From Cantharellus purpuraceus (Eukaryota > Basidiomycota > Agaricomycetes > Cantharellales > Hydnaceae), in NCBI GenBank assembly GCA_025174535.1, contig JALBUN010000005.1, forward strand, positions 976,172 to 1,040,171: a stretch of 64,000 nucleotides of DNA, read 5' to 3'. The position numbers were made by a program, and so were the translations under genes. Below, piece after piece: positions 1-10,915 of the stretch. The notes under the pieces are model-generated. The model searched no databases and had not been told where the DNA came from. It saw only the letters and a program-made list of their open reading frames with translations. Position 1 is the first letter of the stretch. Each line of letters opens with the position of its first letter.

Positions 1-407
1 GGGCCCTGATAGACATGCGAGACGCGGACCAACAAATAGTGCACCTCTCTCATCCCCGCCCCGTCCCATGGTCCAGGATTTCAGAATTCATATCAAAGAC
101 TCTAAAGATCCCTTTGGTTTCCTACCAAGACTGGCTCATCCGACTGGAAGAAAGTGCTGAAGGTATGAGTAACATCACAGGCAACCCAGGGGAAGATTCG
201 AATCCTGCACTGCGACTTTTGCATTACTTCCGCGGTCTAGAGGTGGGGACTAACGATGCCAAGGAGGCATTAGGACTCCCCAAGTTAAGCGTCGTGGAGG
301 GAACAAAGGCGTCCGCTTCGCTGAGAGCCGCTGAGCCATTAACTAATATGAATGTAGCGCATTGGATTAGTAGTTGGGAAAGGGCGAATTTCTTGAAGAC
401 TAAATAG
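1..407 (+). CDS. Adenylate-forming (NRPS-like) reductase, C-terminal end (partial)
   Basis: The frame is open from the window edge (codons from base 3) to the stop at 405-407, so only the last ~134 residues are present. The protein has the pattern seen at the end of the thioester-reductase (NAD-binding 4, 'male sterility') domain of basidiomycete adenylate-forming reductases: a VHLSHPRPVPWSRI segment, then 'YQDWLIRLEES', a helix with NPALRLLHYFRGL, and a closing 'VAHWISSWERANFL'. Family knowledge: these A-T-R enzymes activate an acid as adenylate, load it on a carrier domain and release it as aldehyde or alcohol with NAD(P)H. The A and T domains lie outside the window. The assignment to this class rests on the C-terminal signature only. 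Confidence 0.72.
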   Translation, partial: ALIDMRDADQQIVHLSHPRPVPWSRISEFISKTLKIPLVSYQDWLIRLEESAEGMSNITGNPGEDSNPALRLLHYFRGLEVGTNDAKEALGLPKLSVVEGTKASASLRAAEPLTNMNVAHWISSWERANFLKTK

Positions 408-997
408 ATTGTAATGTACTAGCAGTACCGACGGATTGGGATAATCAATAGTAAAATCACCCAGACGAATTGGAGGCGCGTGTGGGGTGTAAGGTCGACA
501 ATTGCCAGTACCGTGAACGCCGACGTTATCCTCGATTATGAAGTATTGGAACACTTGTGAATATTTTCAAAATAGACTTCAAGTCGACAATGTTGGTGTA
601 ATCGAGCTCTACAGTATTTGCTATCAATATCCTTGAGTACTGGTCTTTTTTGCAGAAATAGGTAAAATGTGATGTGGAGGATGAACTCGAACCCAAATAG
701 ATGAGTAGTTGACGACAAGACGAGAGAGGCATAGAATGTATGTAGAAGATAGACTCGTGGGCCGGTGTTCTGCATGTGATGATTCCTTGTTTATCCTTGA
801 CTCACTAGCTACTTCTTCAACATAGGTTATACTGCTATAATAATAATTTTTTAAACAGATTACAAACTTGCCAACAATATTATGTTTTTCGATGCAAGCA
901 GTGGTCGTTGTCACACGTAACGCGTGACCATCAGGTGGTGACTCTAAAGTCGTCACTGGATGGTGTTATTGACCTTCACCTCTGTTCAGTGTCCACC
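408..997. other. Intergenic region, no gene seen
   Basis: This is the 3' flank of the reductase and presumed promoter of the next gene. Open frames here are short and lack splice-linked continuation or recognisable motifs. There is an AT-rich patch around 835-890. I see nothing else. Confidence 0.5.
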
Positions 998-3216
998 ATG
1001 GCTTCCGACTCTTCATTACAGGGTTCCGAATTGCATTCGACCATACAGCAGGATTCGGCGTCTTCTACAACTGCTGCCAAGAAAGCGCGACGTCAGACCG
1101 CATTTTATCCAAACATGGCGAACAAGCCACAGAAGCCGTTCAGTCGCAGTGCTGCCAAACGTGAAAGCGTAATGGCTCTAGGCAGCATTGAATACTTGCA
1201 GCATTATTTTACGAAAACAGGTATTGCTGCTCGGAAGAAGTTCGTAACTTGTATGCTTTTCGTGGCTTGGATCTCACGTCCCAGATGGTAGTCCGCTTAA
1301 GCCTAACAGCAATCTCGTTCCCGCGATTGGACCAGGTCTCATTCAAACAGATACGGAAACACCTCGCGATGCCAACTTTGTTCTCCCGCCATCGCCGATG
1401 GTCCCACCCCCATTGCGTCCTGCGTTCCCGCCGTTTGTCAAGACATACCAAACCGATCCCGAGCTACTCAAGCCCGGTGTTATTGAAGATCTCGAGGCAG
1501 TGCAACATGCATGGGGTCTCGGTCGATCAGATCAGCAGCACGACAAACCTCGCGACCCAAAGTTGCTCGGTGGCGATTCACGTAATTCGACCATGGGAAC
1601 ATTTGACGTGCTCTCCGTCCTCAAAACTACGACACGCACCATTCGTTCTGTCAGGAATTATCTTGTCTCGCTTCCAGATGATTTCGCTACGCCGCGGCTT
1701 CCACAGACAGAGTTTAGGCCGCACACGCTCTCTCCACAAGCCGCACTTGTGAGAAAAGTGCCACAGCCTGATTCTGTCAATGATCCTCTTACCCTCATAC
1801 GACGCTCCGCTCTGGATGTTCTAACCGTTTTGAGAAATCTCGAGGAGGCAGCAAGGATGCCTCTCTCGGATGACGTCTATGACGTTCAGAGCGACGGCGG
1901 ATCATCTTCGACCCGGGCACAAACTCCGAGTGGAACTGAGCGAGTTGCCTCGCCTTTCACGACTACATCAGGAGATGACGACAATGATAGCACAGCGTCT
2001 TTTTCGTTTTCCGTCGTCAAAGTACCGAGTCAGAAGAACTCCGTTCCAGTCTGGAGTGACGATGAGGATAATGACGAAGATGAGGATGTGGAAGAGAAAC
2101 GAGAACGGTGGGATGAACGGCTCGTGCTTGGTGGAGGATGGCTTTACAAGCAGGATTTGACACTGGAAGCATTGAGCACTGAACGTGAGGCAGTAAGGAG
2201 GTACCTCGAGGCGGCTGACAAGGCATTGTTTGGAGGACAAGATGAAGATGGGCGACGTGGGTGGGAAAAAGAGAAGGAGCGAGTAGCGGCAGAGAAACAA
2301 AGGGAGGCCAAGGCTAGTAAATTGCGACGGGCGAGTGCTGGCGACGGGGAAGGTCAGAGGCTATCTGTCCAAACTGACGGACGTGCAAGACGGGTCGTCA
2401 GCACAGGGGTGATTGAGGCGATGAGAGGTATGATGGTTAGTGAGGAGCCCGATGATATGCTGCATAGTGTTGTGGAAGAGGATGAAGGAGAGGAATGCGG
2501 TGTGGACGATGATGAGTTGCCAAATTGGGCGAGACGTTCAACGTTTGTGGATTACCCTCTCGGTAAGGCTGTAGCTTGTCTTGGTAGGACAACGTACTGA
2601 AGTCAAGCTTTGCATATGTTTAGGGCGTCTTCTTAGCCTACTTGTTTCGCTTCTCCCTTCTGAACTGCTTTCTCTCCTTCCTCCGCCCCACGACTCCGAC
2701 AGAGCGACGCTACTATTCAGGCTTTCCTCCGGACAGATTTTGTGTACTGCGTATAACATTGGAGTGCGGAAGTCACGCAAGCCATGGGGGTATATCACTA
2801 AGACTGCCATTCATGATATAGCCGCTCTTGAAGCTCAGGCTTGCGAAGACCCTGAAGCTGACAAGGAAAAGAAGAATATAGGGTGGACGTTCAGACGTAC
2901 TGATAACCTCCGTTTATGGGCTGCGTAAGTCGCTCCCTAGTCTGCATCTGAAATTGGCTCGCTCATGACCGTTATTTCTTGAAGTGCCCTGAAATTACGT
3001 TATATGATCCCAATTGGTCCTCCCAGGAACTCTCGAGGCAACACTCCGACGACGTCGCCTTCCGCGAATCAGCTAGCGTTCCCTGGCATTGAGAACCTAT
3101 TACTATTCGATCCGCAGGTTGTCGCGAAGCGTGAGGAGGGTTGGGATGCCATGCTTGAGAGTGCGGTGTTGAAGTGGATGTGGTGCGTTGTCGGTGAGCG
3201 ACGAGAGGGCAAGTAA
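998..3216 (+). CDS. Conserved agaricomycete protein of unknown function, 4 exons, ~679 aa
   Basis: Proposed exons are 998-1243, 1302-2562, 2624-2924 and 2985-3216. The last two introns (2563-2623, 2925-2984) keep frame exactly with GTAAG/GTAAGT donors. The first is less certain: a donor at 1221 with acceptor 1284 also keeps frame. The start MASDSSLQGSE gives a basic N-terminus containing KPFSRSAAKRESVMALGSIE, followed by proline-rich linkers, a helical segment (TTRTIRSVRNYLVSLP), a long acidic and low-complexity middle (EDNDEDEDVEEKRER) and a conserved C-terminus ending in WCVVGERREGK. I recognise the pattern as a protein conserved in mushrooms but know no function. It has no signal peptide and no membrane segment, so it is probably intracellular. 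Two damaged partial copies lie at 58738-59634 and 61048-61800. Confidence 0.75.
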
Positions 3217-3873
3217 GATGCATTGTCCTTTGCTTCAACATCCAATTTCAAGACACCGACCTATGCTACTTGTCTAATGACTCGCTTCACGATGGATCAT
3301 GATCACCGACGCATAACTTGCACAAATACCTCTCTCCCCCCTGTTTCACCCCTTCGATCCAAAGTCTCTTTTGATCAATGTATACCGCACACTCACTCAT
3401 ACCAAACATCCAGCACAACGTTATTTCCCACGCATTGCACATCACATATTTCTTTCTTCCTTTGCTTTGAAGCTTTGTTGCATCCCATACTTAGTCAGAA
3501 AGTTATAGTTAGCCTCCCGATCGTTCTAGGTATAACGATACTATGATTAGCTCCGTGTAGCAATTGATAATTGATCGTTGTGATCAGCTGAAAACGAAGG
3601 CAGTACCACGGATGATCAGGAGATGCGTCTATAGATGGACATTGCGTCTCAACTATTGAAGCAGTCTCTAAGCCATAAGTACCAGGGAGTAGGCAAGTTA
3701 ATTAATTTTTGTTAACTTTTCCATTTATTAAAACAGCGGTTATTCAAAGTGAGGGCTTTTCATAGAGTATATCACAAGTCAACACCTCCCAAATATTTTT
3801 GAGGAGGGCTATCGAACCCGCCGACGAGCAAGTCCGAGCCCTTAAGGCTCCAACCGACTGCAGGAGCATTACA
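3217..3873. other. Intergenic region with second tRNA-like trace on the minus strand
   Basis: This is the 3' flank of the preceding gene. On the minus strand, about 3798-3870 resembles a degenerate tRNA: a possible D-arm (CTCC...GGAG around AGTCGG) and a B-box-like GGGTTCGATA. The T-stem does not close at the G53-C61 pair, so I do not call a gene. The whole region is repeated inverted at 60430-61020. Confidence 0.35.
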
Positions 3874-3983
3874 TGGGCGATGGCATAGTGGTATAAGGCG
3901 TAGTTTAGGGTCGTTGGGCTGGCCACCCGCGGCTCTCGGCTACGAATGCCTAGAGGTTGCGAGTTCGATTCCCGTTCGTCACC
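3874..3983 (+). tRNA. tRNA-Leu(UAG)-like gene with a ~29-nt intron
   Basis: The sequence folds as a class II tRNA. The A box is TGGCATAGTGG at 3881-3891. The anticodon stem CGTAG (3899-3903) pairs perfectly with CTACG (3940-3944). The loop TTTAGG gives anticodon TAG at 3906-3908, an intron of ~29 nt follows position 37, and a variable arm GCC-TAGA-GGT and a B-box-like AGTTCGATTCC at 3962-3972 follow. The D-stem start and GATGGC...AAGGCG match fungal tRNA-Leu. Weak points are two unpaired bases at the end of the acceptor stem (TGGGCGA against TCGTCAC), one T-stem mismatch and one D-stem mismatch, so this may be a pseudogene. A second copy is at 60315-60424. Confidence 0.55.
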
Positions 3984-4271
3984 AATGGTTCTCCAAAAAT
4001 AGACGTCAAATATGTACACATCAAGCGGTGCCGTCTAAGAATTGTTGTTGGCGAATTGGAATCGTCCTTCGAGACCTTGATGAAGCATTGTACACTTTCG
4101 AGTGTACTCCTGCAATCACCTGTCATGTTAATAATCAGCGAAGCCACTACCATTGCCCCTCTTTTTTTAATAGTCTTTATTACCTCTTACCACAGCTGCC
4201 TCTTTATCATGGTCTAACCTCCAGCTCCCTTGCAAAATCAAACCTAGCAGGTCCTTCTCATCGCACTCATG

Positions 4272-4434
4272 TTGGGAATACCTAGTATTCCCTCACCTGA
4301 ACTCATGTCAAAATCGGAATAGTATCAATACTAGCCAAAGCCCCCTAAACTTGCTGTCCCATCATGAAACCCCACAAAGCTGGCTTGCTCCGCCTCGACG
4401 CGCTCGTGTTTTCTTTCTCTCAGCCCCGGGTCAG
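4272..4434. repeat. ~160-bp insertion present here and absent from the duplicated copy
   Basis: The duplicated copy at 60060-60100 reads straight through this position with ~15 unrelated bases, whereas this copy carries ~160 bp starting TGTTGGGAATACC and ending GGGTCA. A related sequence, inverted and with several transitions, lies at about 11205-11322 directly against an X-family LTR, so this is a dispersed repeat. It starts with TG and ends with CA, but I cannot see a clean target duplication. It sits about 200 bp upstream of the methyltransferase start codon. Confidence 0.5.
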
Positions 4435-4634
4435 TTGCAGTAAGCCCCCCTTAGAGCATAATGCAGTCATATTATTCTTGAATTTTACTAATCCATCACC
4501 TAGTCGCCAGACGGCGTGAGTCGCCACGGGGACACTGTAGGCGTCACGTCTCCGCTATCATATCGTGACAATTACTGGATTTTTTACTGTCACTCGCACA
4601 CGCGGCCCCATAACGTTGGACGATAACCACCAGC

Positions 4635-5553
4635 ATGAAGATATCGAACGTGCTCGCTGCCATCACCGAGGTTCGCCTCTCGATTCAACAGGCGTTTCGA
4701 CCGACCTTGCTGGCTGTTGTAAAGTTTCCGACGCTCATATTCCGCCCCCGTGCCTTGTCCAGGTTATTTTTCTATCATGTGTGGTCGAAGCTTTGTCCTG
4801 GGTTAAACGAGAATACCAACGATCTTATATCGCCACACGCGAAAGGGATCGTGCTTGACATTGGCGCAGGTAGAGCATGCTGAGCCATGACACCATTATA
4901 TAAACATGACCTCTCTTCACAGGAATGGGACACACTGCATTATACCTATCTCCGAGCCGTGTAACGAAATACGTTGCCCTCGAACCTAACATGCTCATGC
5001 ACCCCCACATCAAGGAGAACGCCAGGCAGGCTGGATTCACAGCGGAATCAGACACCCTTCTCATCCTGTCCTGTGGTGCGGAAGAATGGAAATCTATCGT
5101 TTCCGCCGTCGGTGGACAGCATCAAGTGGACACTATTGTGTCTGTACTCACTCTGTGTTCTGTGCCGCAGCCGGAGCAGACGATCAAGGCCCTGGCAGAG
5201 AAGGTACTCAAGCCTGGGGGGCAGATGATTTTCCATGAGCATGTGGCGAGTAAGAGACGTGATGTGCGATTCTGGCAGTGGTTTTGGACGCCGATTTGGG
5301 GGGTAATCGCAACGCTATCAATACATCCCATGTCGTATGATTGACTCGCGTTTGATGGCAGATTTTCTTTGACGGCTGCGCCCTGGATCGTCCGACAGAT
5401 GATTATATCCGAAGGCTGGAACATGTTTGGGAAGCCTCTCCGCGTGTCGAGGATGGTGAAAGTAGCCGTATTGGGATATGGGGAGCGGAAGATGAAGACG
5501 AGGAGCATCTGTGGTGGCATCAAATGGGGCGTCTTATTAAACGCAGCACTTGA
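4635..5553 (+). CDS. METTL7-like SAM-dependent methyltransferase, 3 exons, 268 aa
   Basis: Exons are 4635-4869, 4923-5302 and 5362-5553. Both introns (53 and 59 bp) keep frame. The N-terminus is hydrophobic or amphipathic, as in membrane-associated METTL7/thiol-methyltransferase relatives. Motif I spans the first junction as VLDIGAGMGH, followed by YVALEPNMLMHPHI (SAM ribose acid), a DTIVSVLTLCSVPQPE motif IV and LKPGGQMIFHEHVAS. The C-terminus (FFDGCALDRPTDDYI, then EDEEHLWWHQMGRLIK) matches the family's fungal members. Known family activity is methyl transfer from SAM to small thiols or lipids; the substrate here is unknown. The length fits the family. A pseudogene copy is at 59635-59862. 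Confidence 0.85.
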
Positions 5554-5849
5554 CGGCCTCTTTGAGTGATTGGGATCTACGTTTGGTGGAATTTTCGTGT
5601 GATGATAACAGGGTTTAGGGGACGGATTGTATGACCTTGGTTCATACCTAGGGAAGAATCTGGAATAAATGATATTTTAAGCACACACTTTTATTTCAAG
5701 ACGCTTCATCTCTGCCATATCGACTTGTTTCAGTCTGTCCTGACATGTGGCACTGGGTCGCTTACATAATCAAACTTTCCCAAGCTTGAAAGTGACTCGT
5801 GCCCTTGCTGCTGGCCAACAAAACTTGAATCTGTCCTAGCTTTCCTGTC
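5554..5849. other. Intergenic spacer between methyltransferase and TyrRS
   Basis: This serves as 3' flank of the methyltransferase and promoter of TyrRS. Its right part (from about 5608) is conserved, inverted, at 62810-63040. I see no gene. Confidence 0.5.
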
Positions 5850-7616
5850 ATGGCCGCACCCGCCGTTGTTGAGAAACGATACGATATTATCACGCGGCGA
5901 CTTCAAGAGGTACTTGGAGGCGACGCTATCAAAACGCTCCTACAGGAAGGCAAGACACCGAAATGTTACTGGGGTGCGCGGTGTGCGAATGCTTTGCTGC
6001 CATGAGTTTGATTGTGTTGATATGTGGGGGTTTTTTTGTAGGAACGGCACCTACAGGACGACGTGAGCAGTGTATTAGCTGACAATGCTATTTGAGAGGG
6101 CTCACATTTGTATTTCCCGATCTCGAACAGCGCATATTGGATATTTTGTTCCGTTGATAAAAATTGCGGATTTCCTACGTGCAGGTGTTGAGGTCACTCT
6201 TATCTTTACCTTTCATTTTTCCGCTCCCTCACGTCGTTCTTCTTCCTAGGTAATCATTCTCTTAGCAGGTTCGTCCTTATGCACCCTATCGCAATTCCCT
6301 GGTTCTGCTCATTTAGACCTTGTACACCCCAGACGTCCACGCCTTTTTAGACAACCTAAAAGCACCCCTAGCTCTCGTCGAACACCGCACAAGGTACTAT
6401 GAACACTGCCTCCGCACTGTCTTCACCTCCCTTTCCATCCCCGTCTCCAAGCTCCGCTTCGTGCAGGGCTCGAGCTACCAGCTTTCCCGCGAGTACAACA
6501 TGGACAATTACAAACTCTGCACCACCGTCACGGAGCACGACGCGAAAAAGGCGGGCGCCGAGGTCGTGAAGCAGGTCGAGAGCCCGCTCTTGAGTGGGCT
6601 GCTCTACCCTGGGCTGCAGGCGCTCGACGAGCAGTACCTAGACGTCGACTTTCAATTCGGAGGTGTGGATCAGGTGAGTTGCCGCCCCCCCCCAACCTTG
6701 GCAATAGAATGTCTAATCTACAAACACAGCGCAAAATCTTCACCTTTGCCGAGCTCTACCTCCCCCGTCTGGGATACCGCAAACGCGCACATCTGATGAA
6801 CGCCATGGTCCCCGGGCTGCAGGGCTCCAAAATGTCCTCCTCGGACCCCAACTCGAAAATCGACTTTCTAGACCCACCGGCGGTGGTGCGCCAAAAGCTC
6901 AAAAAGGCGTTTTGTGAGCCGGGGAATGTGACGGAGAATGGTGTGCTGGCGTTTGTGCAGGCGGTGTTGATTCCGATTAGTGAGTTGCGGTTGGAGCAGT
7001 TGGCGGAGAGGAAGGCGGCCCAGCAGCAGCAACAGCAGCAACAAGGGGAGCAGCAGCAGGGGGAGGAGCTGCAGCAGCCGTTTATGACCCCCGACGCGCC
7101 GGAGAATACCGTGTTCAGCATTCCGCGGGACGAGAAACACGGTGGGCCGACGCATTACCGTACGTACAAGGAGCTAGAGGCGGCGTTTGCGGTCGAGGAA
7201 GTGCACCCGGGCGACTTGAAAAAGGCGGTGGCGGACCGGATCGTGGAGATTCTCGAGCCGATCCAGAAGACGTTTAGGGAGAGCGAGGCGTGGCAGGCCG
7301 TGGCGGAGCTGGCTTATCCGCCCGAGGTGAAGGAGGTGAAGAAGAAGAAGGTGGGTTGAGTTTTGTGTACGTGCGCCGGATGAGTGTGCTGAGCGGTTTC
7401 TTTCTTGCCTTTTTTTTTGATTGTTGTGTACAGGAAAAGGTATACACGCCGCCGCCGCCCGGAAAGGGAAAGAATGCAACGCCAAATCCGCCCGCGGAAG
7501 GGGATGCAGAAAAACCGAACGGTCACGCAGGTACGAGTGATTCTGCAGCAGAAGCACCGGGAATAGCACCGGCACCGGCAACAGCAGCTGTGGCGGCGAC
7601 GCCACCACCGTCATGA
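5850..7616 (+). CDS. TYS1: Cytoplasmic tyrosyl-tRNA synthetase, 7 exons, 456 aa
   Basis: Exons are 5850-5973, 6042-6062 (21 nt), 6131-6192, 6250-6268 (19 nt), 6333-6673, 6730-7350 and 7434-7616, in frame throughout. It is a class I aminoacyl-tRNA synthetase charging tRNA-Tyr. The ATP-site HIGH equivalent is assembled across the microexons ([16 protein letters not shown]). Tyrosine-site and dimer motifs include [34 protein letters not shown] and [14 protein letters not shown], and the KMSKS loop is GSKMSSSDP. About 50 residues after the KMSSS loop there is a low-complexity Q/E insert (CAG-rich, about 7019-7080). The last exon adds a Pro/Ala-rich tail of ~60 residues beyond a KKKK cluster. The start codon is supported by conservation of the same ATG in the pseudogene copy (61803-62806). 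Confidence 0.93.
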
Positions 7617-8060
7617 TATGCTGTGTGACACGCCCATAATACAAGTCTAGAGCCACACTACCCACCACCACCACCACCACCACCCCACATGCAATATATC
7701 ACCCCTTTAGGTACCTAATGTCACTCCACATGACACGCCCGCTCATACCGTATAATGAAAGCGCCGTAGAGAATATAGAATGGGATAAATAATAGTTATT
7801 GCATGGGCATGGATTTGATAGGCTACCCCCCTTTCCCCCACCATGTGGGTATGTCGTCCGTGAACGTAAAAACAGCATGAAGTGCTAGACCGAGAGTCGC
7901 TCTCGTAACCTATATGCATCGGGCGCGTGGTGTTACGTTGCGGTTCGGGAAGTAGGCAAGCGACAAAGCAAGCAAAAGGGGCAGGGAAGCACGCAGTAGT
8001 AAATGCATCATCACCGCACAACGGCACAAAACACACGCTTCCCCTCCCACCCCTCCCACA
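7617..8060. other. Convergent 3' intergenic region
   Basis: The region separates the 3' ends of TyrRS (+) and the J-protein gene (-). It contains a short CCA-type repeat at about 7661-7684. No gene is supported. Confidence 0.5.
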
Positions 8061-10613
8061 TCACCACCCTCTACGCATCTTCTCCGAATCCCAACTCGCC
8101 CCACTATTACCCATCTTCCTATCCGAATCCCAACCCCCCGAATATTTCTTGTCTGCCTCCCCACCCGCACCTGATCCGCTGCCTCCCCCTCCACCACCAC
8201 CACTTCCTCCTCCTCCCCCGCGGGTCTTCCTCTCCACGTTGACATACTCCCGCTCGTCCACGAACGGCCCCGTCTCCTTCCGTACTGCCATGAATGCCTG
8301 TAGATGGGGACGCGATATTGGCCCAATGTAAGCAAAAGCCGCAATATAAATAATACACGAGTGAAATGTGAGAAGAGTCAAGAGGTAACAGTAGAGTCAA
8401 AAAGGGCAACAGTCACAAAAAGGAAAATATGCGAAAAAAAGGGTGGGGTGGGGGCGGGGGAAGGGATAAAGACAAGAAAAACAAGACAAGCCACGCCATC
8501 CCAAAGTAAAAACAAAACATGAAAAATCCCCAACCCACCTCGCCCATAATCTGCAACGCCACCGCGCGCATATGCAACTTTTCCCTCGACACGGCGGGGT
8601 ACGATGATCCCTGTCCTTGTCCCTGTCCCTGCCCCTGTCCTTGCCCTTGACCCGGGGGGCCTTGTTGTTGTTGGCCGGCTTGGGCTTGGGCTGGGGTGGG
8701 TGGTGGAGGAGGAGGATCAGAGGACAGCACGCGGTCGCATGTCTCGCGCAGGACCGATTCGATTTCGAGTTTGGCGCCCTGTTTGGGGAGAAAGAATGGG
8801 TGGGTGGTTGGGATATGTCGTGAGCCCCCCATTCGAGGTGCCAAAAAAAAGAGAACAGGGTCGCATGCGTACCTTGAACAATGTCTGGATGCCCTAACCA
8901 CCAAAAAAAAGAACACGATTCAGCCATCGGCACACCAACCACCACTACCATCACAAATGACATCAAACACGTGGAAAAAAATCCCCCACCTTCTCCGCAA
9001 CATTCTCCTCCAACTTTCTCTTTTCCTCCGGACTCAACGACCCCGATTTCTCCGCAGCGGCGATCTGGTCAAATGTCTTTTTCAACTCGACAGCTGCCTT
9101 GATGGTTGATACACTATTTTGTCCGTGGACATTGCAACGCAGATGAATGTGGTTAGAACCCCCTCCCCCAACGAACGGAGACACCGACGTACGTCTCGCT
9201 AAACACATGATACTTTCCCTGGACGTTGTGCAGCCAGCCACCCACGCCCAGAAAGGTCTGGTTAGACGCTAGATGATGTCTGTATGCACGCGCGCATACA
9301 AGTGCGTTAAACCGATGGTTCCACTCGTCAGGGTGCAAGTGCAGGTCGGGAGACGCACCGTGCTTTGGAGGCATATACGAATCCGATCGCATGCAATAGC
9401 TCTACACCGTACGATTCATGTTTGAGTTGTCTAAGCAGAACAAATAAGTGTTAAAAAGCCAAAAACCATGAGGACAACCGCCAGACAACGCACTCGGCAT
9501 CCAATTCGCATATGGTGCGCCAGCTGCGCGTGACGTCGGCATCGTCCACGCCCGTAGCGGACTCTGTGAAGATGCTCAGCTTGCGCTCCAGCTCCTCGGC
9601 GAGCTTTCGGACGCGTTCTTCCCTTGCCGCCGCTTTCTGCGCCGGCCAGCAGCTGCGCATAAGCCACACACAACGTACGAGCACGGGCAGAGACGCACCT
9701 CCTGGGCCTCCTTTCTGCTCTTCTCCTCGCGCTTCGCCTTCTCCGCCGGCGTCATATCCGCACCGGCCTTGCCCTTCAGCCTCTTCCCCGCACCTGCCGC
9801 GGCGTCCGGGTCCTCCGTATCCCCCCCCTCCTGCATGGCGGTCTTCATATCCCGTCCCAGGGATATATTTCCGATGATGGGGACAAACTTGTCGCCGCCG
9901 AAGAGCTGGCTGAAGAATTCCTCGGGGTCCATGAAGCCGCCTTCGGGCTGGGAGGCGCGGGAGCCGAATTCGTTGTATTTGGTGCGGAGGGTGGGGTCGG
10001 AGAGTGTCTGGCGAAAGGGGGTAGTTTTTCAGCGAAAGAGATGGGGTGGTGACGTACTTGGTATGCCACGCTTATTTGTTTGAACTGCGGGGAGTGGTGT
10101 GGGTATGACGAGGAGGGAATGGGGAATTCGACTTACTGTCTCTTCAGCATTTGGATCGTCCCGATTTTTATCCGGATGATGTTTGATCGCGAGACGACCT
10201 AATATTTCACTTTAACAACAATGAGCGTGTGTCGTGTGGCACCGTCACGCACGGTAGGCTTTCTTGATCTCCTCCGTGGTGGCGTCGACCTCGACGCCGA
10301 GGATCTCGTAGTAGGCCGTCTCGATGGGGCGTTCCTGCGTGCCGATCGTGCGCCCGCCTTTCTTGCGGGTGTTATCTGCGTGGGGGGATGGGGATGCCGA
10401 CGCCGACGACGACGATGGGTCCAGCGCGTCGGCGGACACGACGCTGTGTGTCATGATCGCGCCGCATTGCCAGCAGCGCACGCGGAGGGCCGTGCGCGGG
10501 GGCGGGGGCGGGGAGGGCGTGGGGAACTCGAGGCGGACGGCGCAGTGGGTGCAGGACGTCTGCGTGTGCGGCGTGATCGCGCGTGAGGGCAGCACACCAT
10601 ATGCGCTCGCCAT
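8061..10613 (-). CDS. J-domain co-chaperone with DnaJ-X domain (CAJ1-like), 11 exons, ~560 aa
   Basis: Exons on the minus strand are 10613-10253, 10198-10137, 10084-10058, 10007-9699, 9636-9494, 9430-9359, 9279-9193, 9113-8990, 8893-8873, 8778-8539 and 8297-8061; every junction keeps frame. The J domain (YYEILGVEVDATTEEIKKAYR, then LAIKHHPDKNRDDPNAEE) holds the HPD that stimulates Hsp70 ATPase. DnaJ-X features follow: NISLGRDMK, VGGWLHNVQGKYHVFSETVS and TKLEIESVLRETCDR-like residues. Before the J domain is a ~90-residue extension with two CxxC pairs (CTHC, CWQC), which may bind zinc. A Gln/Gly repeat (about 8598-8650) and Gly-rich C-terminus are low complexity. The start at 10613 is preferred to an upstream ATG at 10631 because it begins the conserved MASAYGVLPSRAITPHTQ stretch. 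Probably cytosolic or ER-peripheral. Confidence 0.88.
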
Positions 10614-10915
10614 TGGATTGTGACACGTCACATGTCACCGTCGGGCGCAGGTCAGCGGCGACACCAACCACAGTCTGAAGGCCTTCGCCGCTGTACAACG
10701 CATCGTCGGATGCCGTGAAGCCCCAGACGTGGAATACAAAGCTGGACATGCAGCGCAACGCTTTACACATGATGCCCATTCACTGTCGGACGGCATTGCA
10801 TGGACTGTTATTCAGAAGGCGTTTCTCAAACTAAATCATGCAAACTGAGTTATATTCATCAAGGCTAATACCTCCTGGTTCTGTGACAGTCGCCAAAAGA
10901 TATTGACTAGGATAG

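Noticed and set aside
3798..3870. A second tRNA on the minus strand beside tRNA-Leu
   Set aside because: A D-arm and B-box-like sequence exist, but the T-stem and acceptor do not pair, so it was not called as a gene.
3744..4019. Open frames over the tRNA-Leu region (also 60279-60518)
   Set aside because: They translate the tRNA sequence and its flank, a common artefact; no protein motif.
7174..7683. Long minus-strand frames opposite TyrRS (also 6756-7155)
   Set aside because: They are shadows of the GC-rich synthetase exons; composition is Leu/Pro/Arg-rich without motifs.
7910..8344. Plus- and minus-strand frames overlapping the J-protein 3' end
   Set aside because: They mirror the Gly/Ser/Pro-rich last exon and have no independent start context or motif.
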